Shown here: positions 1 to 7,611 of the stretch, piece after piece
Layout: each line of letters begins with the position of its first letter
Position numbering within the stretch: the stretch's first letter is position 1
Assembly (NCBI GenBank): GCA_002307215.1
Contig: DBTU01000003.1
Location: 137,104-167,018 of the forward strand
Reading direction: 5' to 3'
Source: Lachnoclostridium sp. UBA1308
Lineage (GTDB): Bacteria > Bacillota > Clostridia > Lachnospirales > Lachnospiraceae
Length of the DNA stretch: 29,915 nucleotides
Notes under the pieces: model-generated
What the model was told of the DNA's origin: nothing
Database searches by the model: none
Seen by the model: only the letters and a program-made list of their open reading frames with translations
Made by a program: the position numbers and the translations under genes

Positions 1-77
1 CTCTCCTTCTGTGTGTAAGGGGTATATTAAGCCTCCTGTTATGAAAAGGCGATCAATGTTTATAAGCGCTTGGATGC

Positions 78-1607
78 CTACAACTGTCCCTTGATATTAT
101 CTATTCTCTGTGTGATGTAGTCTATAATTGATACAACATTTTTACTCATCATATTGCCACCGCCATTTGGCTGTTGCATGTTTTTGCCGTCATCATTAGT
201 CATATCAGGCGCATCACCATCGCCATAGGACCAATTCGGTCTATTTCCGTCAGTCATATCAGGGGCATCTCCATAGGATGAATATGATTTCTCGCCATCG
301 GCTGTATTAGAAACATCACCATCTTGTCTTTGCATATTACCGAATCCATTTCCGCCTTTCCCTCCGAATTGGTTGCTTTCTACCTGGGTTAAGTCCGTAT
401 CGCTTACGGTAAGATTACTTACAAATTCATCCTTTGTATAGAATGCAGACGGATCACTTTCAACATCTGCTTGAATAACCCCTTCAATATCGGAGACCAT
501 TCCGTCAAAATCGCTGAAATAATCTGTTAAAGAATTGATATATTTCATGTAACGTTCTTTGTACTCGTCAATGGCAAGAAGCTTTTCAATCAAAGGCCGT
601 TGCGAGAGATCAACACTATAAACAGGTGAGTTTAGGTCAACGTCTACACTGGCACCATTGTCCTCCATAAAGCCGCCGATGGACATATTATAGTCCCAGC
701 CGATATACGAAAATTTGCCGTTACTGTATAAAAGATAATAATTATGTGCTTTGGAACCACTGTAACTATCGTAATTGCCCATCACTGTGTTGACGGCAAT
801 GGCCTTAAGTACACTGTCAATATCAAGAATTGCTTCAAGCTTTTCCTTGTTTTCAGAAGTGGTACTGTTAAGAACGGTAATCAAATTTTTAAGATTGGAA
901 GCATCATCATCCTCGCCATATTCAACATCAAAACCGCTTCCGTCGTCACTTGGAAGTAGCGTGCAGTTTTCTGATACAGCCTTGTATAAAACAGAATCCT
1001 CAGAGTTTGTAGTTCTTTCAACAAAGCTATCATCATATGCTTCGATACATAGGTAGAAGCCAAACAATTCCCCATTGATCGATAGTCTGGTATAAGTCAA
1101 ATAGGGTGTTATTCCACCAAGAAAATTGCTGGCGGCATAGGTCAAATATTCACGCATATAGGAGGGATCGGAAAAATTGGCGTTAAGTACAAGCGTATCA
1201 AGCCCGTTCAGTGTCTGATCATCTACATATTCGTCCAGTTTTACTTTAAAACCATAGCGATCACTATCGCTGTTAGCAACGGAATTAAGAGAACTGAAGC
1301 CCTTGGCGCGAAAGCCGATATTCTCAACGGTAGTACCATTCACTGTAATATCAGCCGAATGGTATGCTTCCTCTTTCGCATTGTTCTTTATGTCTGTCCA
1401 ATCCGCGTCGCTGATTTCAATATTGATATCAGTGATTTCACCTTGTCCAAAGGTTGTACCATAATAGTTTGAGGTATCGGCAAGTGTAGAAATCGGTGAA
1501 ACAGTCGTTTCCTCTTTCTCGTCGGTCTTTTCTATTGTTTTACTGCTGCAGGCACTTAGGGACAACATCATAATAATTGAAATGAATGGAATAAGGTATT
1601 TTCTCAT
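78..1607 (-). CDS. CotH-family (spore-coat-kinase-like) lipoprotein
   Basis: The 509-residue product begins with a lipoprotein signal peptide ending in the lipobox L17-S-A-C20, so it should be anchored outside the membrane. Residues about 55-365 match the CotH kinase-like fold: a conserved Arg/Lys strand near 100-123, GNYDSY at 277-282, and the YYLLY...GKF..IGWDYN block at 290-307 carrying the Asp expected for metal/ATP chemistry. CotH in Bacillus is an atypical protein kinase of coat proteins; secreted lipoprotein relatives are common in clostridia and their substrates are mostly unknown. Residues 411-485 are a Gly/Asn/Asp/Met-rich linker with two degenerate copies of SYGDAPDMT (from about 444 and 460). 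The tail IDYITQRIDNIKGQL is the usual family ending. An AAAGGAG ribosome site precedes the ATG. Family is clear; kinase activity is inferred. Confidence 0.85.
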   Translation of the reverse strand: MRKYLIPFISIIMMLSLSACSSKTIEKTDEKEETTVSPISTLADTSNYYGTTFGQGEITDINIEISDADWTDIKNNAKEEAYHSADITVNGTTVENIGFRAKGFSSLNSVANSDSDRYGFKVKLDEYVDDQTLNGLDTLVLNANFSDPSYMREYLTYAASNFLGGITPYLTYTRLSINGELFGFYLCIEAYDDSFVERTTNSEDSVLYKAVSENCTLLPSDDGSGFDVEYGEDDDASNLKNLITVLNSTTSENKEKLEAILDIDSVLKAIAVNTVMGNYDSYSGSKAHNYYLLYSNGKFSYIGWDYNMSIGGFMEDNGASVDVDLNSPVYSVDLSQRPLIEKLLAIDEYKERYMKYINSLTDYFSDFDGMVSDIEGVIQADVESDPSAFYTKDEFVSNLTVSDTDLTQVESNQFGGKGGNGFGNMQRQDGDVSNTADGEKSYSSYGDAPDMTDGNRPNWSYGDGDAPDMTNDDGKNMQQPNGGGNMMSKNVVSIIDYITQRIDNIKGQL

Positions 1608-1733
1608 GTTATTCTCCTTTTTAATAATACTATAAACGTAAAATTTGTTTATTTTATGATTGAAAAGTGATGTTAGTGTGATACCTTAAGGATGCTGACA
1701 TTCGAGCAGGACAAAATAGTGCTATATTTTTGC

Positions 1734-1762
1734 TTGATAATAATGGTAAAATATGGTAGAAT
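1734..1762 (+). promoter_or_regulatory. Sigma-A type promoter of the PocR kinase operon
   Basis: A TTGATA -35 box (1734-1739) is followed after exactly 17 bases by a TAGAAT -10 box (1757-1762). The kinase ATG lies 31 bases downstream. This also argues against the upstream ATG at 1692, which would lie before the promoter. Confidence 0.65.
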
Positions 1763-1793
1763 CTGGTTAACAATAACAAGAGAAGGAGACATA

Positions 1794-4190
1794 ATGATTC
1801 GAACAAATTTATTTTCAAGTCCATGCCATATTGCTGAAAATAATGTACCGGAGTTTTCCGAGGAGATATCATTGAATTTTATTGTACCAAAACAGATATT
1901 ACAAATTCTACTTAATAACTTATGTGCGGATTTAAATTATCCGATGACGATTATTCAATGGGATACGAATGATAATCGCATTGATACTACGCTGTCCTCC
2001 ATTTGCCTTCGTCCTTCTTGTGAAAATTTCAGAAGAGCGGCAGGAACGAAGCATTGTGAAAGCTCTGACAGTAGTTATGCTTCCATCTTTTATGGACTAA
2101 CAAAAAGCAATTTGAACCAGAAGGTTATGGAAAGAATAAATGATCCCGAATTTATAAGTCATATGATTGGTGAAAATGGAATAATACCGGAGTATATTAT
2201 TAAGGATGATACCGGTTATTTAAAATATCCCTGTAAAATAATGGGATATATAGAACTGATATTTCCGATCATATTTGAAAATAATGTAATCGGAACATTG
2301 TTTATTGGGCAAATTCGTATTGATAATAACAAAGTATATTTGGAATTTCAAAATAAATATTTTCAACAAAACCCGGACATTTTTAATGATTACATAAAGA
2401 AAATACAAGGTTCCACAGATGATGAACATATAAAAGAAATTATCAAACGAAAGATTATGGATAATCAGAGTAAAAGACGTGATATGCTGCCGAATCATTT
2501 GGGAATATCGGAGGCGTTAATTGGAATAGATCCAAAAGATGAATATGACGTGGACTCCTTTCATATTTTGACTGATAAAGTATTTTCTACGCTTATACAG
2601 CTACAACAGCAGCTTGATAATTATATGCAGGATAAAAGAGAAATGTTTATTCGTAATACAGTTGATGCATCTATGAAGAAATTTTATGAACAGAGAAGCC
2701 TTGATGCTACACTATCGGATGATTCACTACCACCGGGTAAGGTTATATATAATTTTTGGAATGATGTTACAAAAAGCATGGAAATACTGGTTCGTAACCT
2801 AGGGCTGCAATACATGATTATATTCGGGGTTGATACTCTGTCGATTTCTGAAGTTACTACATTAAATTCAGTTAGTTACATTCCTGCAAGCAAGAATGAA
2901 ATTATTAATTGGAAAAATGAATATTCTAACTATAGAATAAATTTGAGTAATATACATAAAAATCTCTTTTATAAGGCTTCAACAAGCCATGAACATCGCG
3001 ATTTATTAAAATGTGTGGAAGGAATTAACGGAAGGTTTGACGCGGATAATAAGTTGCTGATATTTTTCCCTGTTTCGGACAAGCCTCAATATTCCGTAGT
3101 AATGCTGATTTCGTTTGGTAAGAATTTAGATTCTTTCTTTGAAAAATTGTTGGATTCCTTAACAAAGCATTTGATAAGTGGTGGGACAGCTATATTTTCT
3201 TATCTTATTTCAAGATTATCAAGACTTTCAGAGTCGTCCACCAATAGAATGCTTCGCATCTATCGCCATGAAATATCCCATGTTACATTGGGATTACAGC
3301 ATATACTTGACTTTAGACTCAGAGATTCAAGCTATATACATCAACTAAGTGATGAAAAGATAGATGGAATCAGACTTGATTTTGGAAGTTCCTTATCACA
3401 ATTAAGGACACTTAGTGCTAATGTAGAAGCGATTATGGGCTCTCCTCATAGAATTGAGTATGAAGAGGTAAAGGTATTCAAAGAAATAATTTATAAGTGG
3501 CGTGAGCTATACAAAAGGCAGATCGAACATAAAATGTTGTCGCTATTAACCCCGTCTGTCAATGACCGGGATGAATTACGATCTCCCTACAAGACGGATA
3601 AATATTTATTGGATCAGATCATATTTAATTTAATTGATAATGCCATTAAGTATTGTTACTTGGGGACGAATATTCACATTGACTGTGCACGTCCGACTGA
3701 GGACAGTGCACGAAGAAGCCTAACAATTACAAGCTTTGGAAAGGAAATGGACAATAATGAATCGCCCTACAAACTTTTCTCCAGAGGGTATGATTCCTAT
3801 GATAATGCGGCGGGCGGAGTCGGAGTCGGGTTATATGTAGTAAAAGAATCGGCCCATCGGTTGGGCGGTGACGTTAGTCATAAATGTATTAAGATATCCG
3901 CCTATAATATACCAATGATGGAAGCCTACATAAACCTACCCTATCAAATCGTGAATAAAAGAATATTGGCTAATGTTAAGAATGAGATACAAAAACTAAA
4001 AGGCTCGAGCTATGTACAAAATGAAGTAATGGATATCGAAAAATTAAGAAAAATCGATTCTGTATATAGCGACGCTATCAATAATGAACTCTATGATAAC
4101 GAAAATAAAATTAATAAGCTGCCAACAAAAAGGATCTTGGAGCAAATCAGCTACGCAACTTATAAAACTACATTTGAGGTGAATATATGA
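1794..4190 (+). CDS. PocR-domain sensor histidine kinase (cytoplasmic)
   Basis: The start is set at the ATG at 1794, preceded by AGAAGGAGA; the open frame extends 34 codons upstream but without a ribosome site. The 798-residue protein has an N-terminal PocR-like ligand domain (about 30-180) with Cys71, Cys76, Cys88 and Cys147, ending in the typical Pro-x...IGTLFIGQIR segment. A helical and GAF-like middle part follows (about 255-470), then a kinase core: H-box RHEISH with His492, N-box FNLIDNAIKY (Asn612, Asn616), an LFSRGY F-box (661-666) and G-box GVGVGLYVVKE (675-685). The DxGxG box is replaced by SFGKEM. A roughly 90-residue helical tail follows the ATPase domain. No TM segment is evident. 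PocR domains are thought to bind small hydrocarbon derivatives such as 1,2-propanediol; the ligand here is unknown. Its stop overlaps the receiver gene by four bases. Confidence 0.85.
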   Translation: MIRTNLFSSPCHIAENNVPEFSEEISLNFIVPKQILQILLNNLCADLNYPMTIIQWDTNDNRIDTTLSSICLRPSCENFRRAAGTKHCESSDSSYASIFYGLTKSNLNQKVMERINDPEFISHMIGENGIIPEYIIKDDTGYLKYPCKIMGYIELIFPIIFENNVIGTLFIGQIRIDNNKVYLEFQNKYFQQNPDIFNDYIKKIQGSTDDEHIKEIIKRKIMDNQSKRRDMLPNHLGISEALIGIDPKDEYDVDSFHILTDKVFSTLIQLQQQLDNYMQDKREMFIRNTVDASMKKFYEQRSLDATLSDDSLPPGKVIYNFWNDVTKSMEILVRNLGLQYMIIFGVDTLSISEVTTLNSVSYIPASKNEIINWKNEYSNYRINLSNIHKNLFYKASTSHEHRDLLKCVEGINGRFDADNKLLIFFPVSDKPQYSVVMLISFGKNLDSFFEKLLDSLTKHLISGGTAIFSYLISRLSRLSESSTNRMLRIYRHEISHVTLGLQHILDFRLRDSSYIHQLSDEKIDGIRLDFGSSLSQLRTLSANVEAIMGSPHRIEYEEVKVFKEIIYKWRELYKRQIEHKMLSLLTPSVNDRDELRSPYKTDKYLLDQIIFNLIDNAIKYCYLGTNIHIDCARPTEDSARRSLTITSFGKEMDNNESPYKLFSRGYDSYDNAAGGVGVGLYVVKESAHRLGGDVSHKCIKISAYNIPMMEAYINLPYQIVNKRILANVKNEIQKLKGSSYVQNEVMDIEKLRKIDSVYSDAINNELYDNENKINKLPTKRILEQISYATYKTTFEVNI

Positions 4191-4630
4191 ACATTCTTGT
4201 TTTAGATGACCGTGAAGAAACTTTAGATGTTATTTGTGAAAGATTAATTGACGCAGGATATTTCGTTTTTCGTTGTAATGATATCTATGAGGCTGATAAA
4301 GCGTGGGATAATGATCGAATTGATGCAATAATTACGGATCTTAGCTTTGCACCTGAGGGCTTATTTCTTGATGAGATGAAATGTACCTTTGGATCATCGC
4401 TAACGGGGTGGATATGGTTGATTAACCATGTATGCGAGAAGAAAAATTATGATATTCTCAGTAAAACAATCATCTTTTCTGAGTATATTGATTTAGCCGA
4501 GAAGAATGTACATAGCAATAATATATACAAAGAATATTTCCAATCTGTTAAGAAGATACCAAAGTCAGGGAAGGCAAATCATAAGAATCCACTAAATGAG
4601 ATTTTAGAGCTTTTAAAGAAATGGGAATGA
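4187..4630 (+). CDS. Stand-alone receiver-domain response regulator
   Basis: The 147-residue protein is essentially a single receiver domain. It has the acidic pair Asp7-Asp8 after strand 1, the phospho-acceptor candidate Asp51 (IITDLS), Ser98 at the switch position (IIFSE) and a Lys126-containing IPKSG motif in the place of the conserved Lys. The stretch between Asp51 and Ser98 is longer than in typical receivers. There is no DNA-binding or enzymatic output domain. The ATG overlaps the kinase stop as ATGA, so the two are translationally coupled and almost certainly cognate partners. It may act by binding a partner protein, the obvious candidate being the membrane coiled-coil protein encoded immediately downstream. 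Confidence 0.82.
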   Translation: MNILVLDDREETLDVICERLIDAGYFVFRCNDIYEADKAWDNDRIDAIITDLSFAPEGLFLDEMKCTFGSSLTGWIWLINHVCEKKNYDILSKTIIFSEYIDLAEKNVHSNNIYKEYFQSVKKIPKSGKANHKNPLNEILELLKKWE

Positions 4631-4640
4631 GGTGAGCGAA

Positions 4641-5675
4641 ATGTCCAAGAAGAATAATGGCAGAAAGAATTCAGAAAGACCATTCAAGATATTGTTGTAT
4701 GTTCTTATCATGATTGGCATTATTGGCATGGCGTTTTGCTCACTTTTTTTTATCATAAATCAGATTAATATAAACTCCGCCTATCAAGATTTAAAGAATT
4801 ACCCGCAAAACATGGTAATAACAAGAGCGGAATATATCAAAGAGTTAAGTGAAGCTCAGGCAACTGCATCAACGAAGGACCTCATATCGTTATTATACGG
4901 ATTCCTATCCTCTGCATTTATTTCGGTAGGTCTTTATTTTTTGAAGGAATCCCAACAGGCAACGAAGGATACAAAAATATCTGCCGAAGATGTAAAAGAA
5001 AAGTATGATAAGGTTTGCGATTACTATAACACGATATCAGAGTATAAGCAAAAAATCGGTGACATTGCAGAAAAATCAAATACGATGTTGGAAGAGGTAA
5101 GAAATTATAACAATGAAATTACGGATCATTATAATAGGATATTGGAAAATGAGGCCAAAATTGATATTATAATTAAAAATTCAAATATCGAACTGGAGAA
5201 AGTATCCTCACATTTAGAAGAGCAGAGTCGTTCGGTCTTATTACAGACTTATATTGAACGGGCAATTATGAGCTGTCATTTTATTGAATTACTTATCGTA
5301 ATGGCATCGGATTTAAGATTATTTATTACAGAAACGCTTGGAACCGCAATTGATCGAAGAGCCGATATCATAGCTGTGATTTACAGGGCTTTGCCGAGGA
5401 TAAGAGATTCGTTACACTGGACAGGAGATCTTAACATTAGTAATAGCAAAATGACAGAATCAAATATTGATATATTAATGCAAGGAGTCAAAGAAATAGA
5501 ACTAAGTTTTAAGACAATTATTAAATATAGTAGGGATTTTCCTGAACTTGAACAGTTCAATGAAACCTGGGATGAGTTTATTGAATATTGCAACTTAATC
5601 AAAAAGAATTTAAAAGAAATCCGATTCGGAAAGGGGCGTGCTATAACGGAGGGCACTGAAAAAGTCCATTTATAG
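4641..5675 (+). CDS. Two-TM coiled-coil protein of unknown function, third gene of the PocR kinase operon
   Basis: The ATG at 4641 is preceded by GAGGTGAG with good spacing; a GTG three codons upstream is less likely. The 344-residue product has a basic N-terminus, a TM segment at about 16-42, an exposed loop of some 40 residues, a second TM segment at about 80-102, then a long charged coiled coil (about 115-200) and a helical C-terminal region (about 200-330) facing the cytoplasm. No catalytic motif is recognised. It starts 10 bases after the receiver gene, so it belongs to the same operon and is a plausible membrane anchor or effector for the soluble kinase/receiver pair. Its last residues and stop codon are encoded by a palindromic insertion (5648-5919). 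Without that insertion the frame would read GRAITH and stop, giving about 337 residues. Confidence 0.7.
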   Translation: MSKKNNGRKNSERPFKILLYVLIMIGIIGMAFCSLFFIINQININSAYQDLKNYPQNMVITRAEYIKELSEAQATASTKDLISLLYGFLSSAFISVGLYFLKESQQATKDTKISAEDVKEKYDKVCDYYNTISEYKQKIGDIAEKSNTMLEEVRNYNNEITDHYNRILENEAKIDIIIKNSNIELEKVSSHLEEQSRSVLLQTYIERAIMSCHFIELLIVMASDLRLFITETLGTAIDRRADIIAVIYRALPRIRDSLHWTGDLNISNSKMTESNIDILMQGVKEIELSFKTIIKYSRDFPELEQFNETWDEFIEYCNLIKKNLKEIRFGKGRAITEGTEKVHL

Positions 5676-5919
5676 ATGGCTAAATGAATAAAGTTGTATA
5701 CTCGATTCGAATGTCAAAAGTCGCTTTTAGGATATGCCATGAATATCGTTGTATCTATATTCATTTGGTTGCCTTTCCTTCTTGCCGTCGTCAGCCGGTC
5801 TGCCGCATGAGTATATATACAACGATATCCATGCTTTAAGTTAATTTGCGACTTTCGACACTCGAATCATACGCCTTTATTCATGTCAAGTTTATGAAAG
5901 GGACTTTTTCAGTGCACTC
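5648..5919. mobile_element. 272-bp palindromic MITE-like element with 8-bp target duplication
   Basis: The ends are near-perfect inverted repeats: GAGGGCACTGAAAAAGTCC from 5649, and the complement of the right end reads GAGTGCACTGAAAAAGTCC. Complementarity continues inward for about 70 bases per arm, and a second matched block follows inside (around TATCGTTGTAT). The 8-mer GCTATAAC occurs immediately outside on both sides (5640-5647 and 5920-5927), which is the signature of transposition. It encodes no protein. The insertion lies in the 3' end of the coiled-coil gene and supplies its present stop codon. Confidence 0.8.
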
Positions 5920-5973
5920 GCTATAACACACTGAGGTTACGTCCGCTAATAGGCATTTATGCAACACAGGAAA

Positions 5974-6008
5974 AGGGGTATAGCACCGTTAATACGGACT
6001 TTACCCCT
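5974..6008. repeat. Small hairpin between the two MITE-like elements
   Basis: AGGGGTA (5974-5980) pairs with TACCCCT (6002-6008), and an inner CCGT/ACGG pair closes on a TAAT loop. No T tract follows, so a terminator role for the upstream operon is possible but weak. Apart from this hairpin and the flanking elements, 5676-6266 shows no gene. Confidence 0.4.
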
Positions 6009-6031
6009 GATTTGGTGTACTATGTTTTATT

Positions 6032-6152
6032 GTGACTATTCAGTCACTGCGGTTCTTACGAACCCATGCACACAAAATATGTTGATAAGCACATATTTTG
6101 GCGCTACATTTTCTCGAAATTCCATGGATTTCTCGGAGTACTGAATAGTTAC
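6032..6152. mobile_element. 121-bp MITE-like element, copy 1, with 8-bp target duplication
   Basis: The terminal inverted repeats are GTGACTATTCAG at the left and the complement GTAACTATTCAG at the right. The 8-mer GTTTTATT flanks the element directly on both sides (6024-6031 and 6153-6160). Inside is a hairpin with CAAAATATGT / ACATATTTTG arms. A near-identical copy lies at 19362-19481. No coding capacity; a 61-codon open frame across it is not a gene. Confidence 0.8.
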
Positions 6153-6266
6153 GTTTTATTTACATGATTAATACAGGAAAATACATTTGAAATTATCGAA
6201 TTATGTATTATGATTGATATACTTGACAGATAAAATAACATAGCCGGAAAGCGTGCGAAACAGAAT

Positions 6267-7577
6267 ATGAGAGCATTTAATAGGAACATGAATAACAATT
6301 TTTTGTCGAGGTTGAAACAGGAAGCGACTGTTCCCCGGAACAGAATCCTTATACTTTTTACACTTGAGGGCATGTTGATCACCTTAGTTAATAATCTGAT
6401 CGGACTTAATAATAATTTATTTGCTACCAGATTGGGCGCAAGTGATTATGAATTAAGTCTTGTTATGACCCTTCCTCAGTTGGTTGGGATGTTAGTACTG
6501 ATTCCCGGTGGAATCTTGACTGATCGATTGGTTAATAAACGGAGTATGGTGATAGCCGCCATATCCTCACTTGCGGTGTTCTATGTTATGATTGGGTTTG
6601 TTCCGGCATTAGGCACATATAGTTTAGGGGCATTCCTGCTATTGCTAGCAATATCTACAGGCCCTATGACTATCTATAATGTATCCTGGCAGGCTTATTT
6701 TTCCGATGTCGTTACTATTGAAGCCAGAAATCATATCTTGACCTCCCGTACCGCGTTGACCTTTTTGATTGGTATCATCATTCCTTTTGGCAGTGGTGCT
6801 TTACTTGCCAGTGCAGGAACAACGGGAGAAAAGATAATGATACATCAGGCTTATTTCTTTATTGGTGCGATTTTACTTTTGATACAGATCTTTGTTTTGA
6901 AGAAGATTAAGAGTGATCAGGTGCATTCTCCTTCAGGAATCGCTGTTAAGCATCTGAAATCTACGATTATTGAGCTTTTCCATAACAAGAAGTTTCTCGG
7001 TTTTGTTGTTGTTGCGATGTTTTTCTATATGACCTGGCATCTTGACTGGACTTTATATTTTATCGGACAGGTAAAATACCTTAAGATGAACGAAGCCTGG
7101 CTCAGTTATGTCAGTATCGGTAATGCAGTGATTCAGTTTCTTACCTTGGGTTTTTGGAGCCGATTTAATATGAAGCGCGGAGTAAGGTTTGGTATGATCT
7201 TTGGCAGTCTTGGCTTGGCAACTTTCCCCGTCAGCATGATAATAGCCACCAGTGTACCGCTGCCTCAGGGAAAAATGATATTTGTAATATTCAATACATG
7301 TTCAAGTTTTGCTATGGCAATCATAGCACTTAATGTCCTACAGTGTCTGCTGGAGGTACTCCCGGAGAAAAACAAGACGCTTAATATCTCGATTTACACA
7401 ATGATGGTAACAATTTCAAATGCGGTTATGCCTATTGTAGGAGTGGCGGTTTATACCCGTCTTGGTGCGGATTTAGTTGCATTACAAACCGTTTTCTGGA
7501 TTATATTCGGACTTAGAATTATAGCCTCCGGCCTTTGGGCTATGCGGTGGCTGATGTTACGCAAGGAAGTACTGTGA
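6267..7577 (+). CDS. Major facilitator superfamily transporter
   Basis: The 436-residue protein has about 12 hydrophobic segments and the MFS motif A, GGILTDRLVNKR (81-92), in the loop between TM2 and TM3, preceded by a charged N-terminus. MFS carriers move small solutes by facilitated or ion-coupled transport. The beta-galactosidase gene begins 34 bases after its stop on the same strand, so the pair is probably one operon and the carrier is likely to import a galactoside or export a product; the substrate is not deducible from sequence. The ribosome site in front of the ATG at 6267 is weak (GGAAAG, about 16 bases away). The ATG at 6288 is an alternative, seven codons downstream. Confidence 0.85.
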   Translation: MRAFNRNMNNNFLSRLKQEATVPRNRILILFTLEGMLITLVNNLIGLNNNLFATRLGASDYELSLVMTLPQLVGMLVLIPGGILTDRLVNKRSMVIAAISSLAVFYVMIGFVPALGTYSLGAFLLLLAISTGPMTIYNVSWQAYFSDVVTIEARNHILTSRTALTFLIGIIIPFGSGALLASAGTTGEKIMIHQAYFFIGAILLLIQIFVLKKIKSDQVHSPSGIAVKHLKSTIIELFHNKKFLGFVVVAMFFYMTWHLDWTLYFIGQVKYLKMNEAWLSYVSIGNAVIQFLTLGFWSRFNMKRGVRFGMIFGSLGLATFPVSMIIATSVPLPQGKMIFVIFNTCSSFAMAIIALNVLQCLLEVLPEKNKTLNISIYTMMVTISNAVMPIVGVAVYTRLGADLVALQTVFWIIFGLRIIASGLWAMRWLMLRKEVL

Positions 7578-7611
7578 CAAATAATCAAGAAACAGATTAG
7601 GAGGAATTTAA

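Noticed and set aside
1..77. Open minus-strand reading frame continuing to the window edge (reads roughly VGIQALINIDRLFITGG)
   Set aside because: It has no ATG, GTG or TTG start in the window and follows a stop, so no gene can be supported.
1692..1793. 34-codon N-terminal extension of the PocR kinase
   Set aside because: It would start before the TTGATA/TAGAAT promoter and has no ribosome site, whereas 1794 has both.
5959..6144. 61-codon plus-strand frame
   Set aside because: It lies across the 121-bp mobile element and has no ribosome site or coding character.
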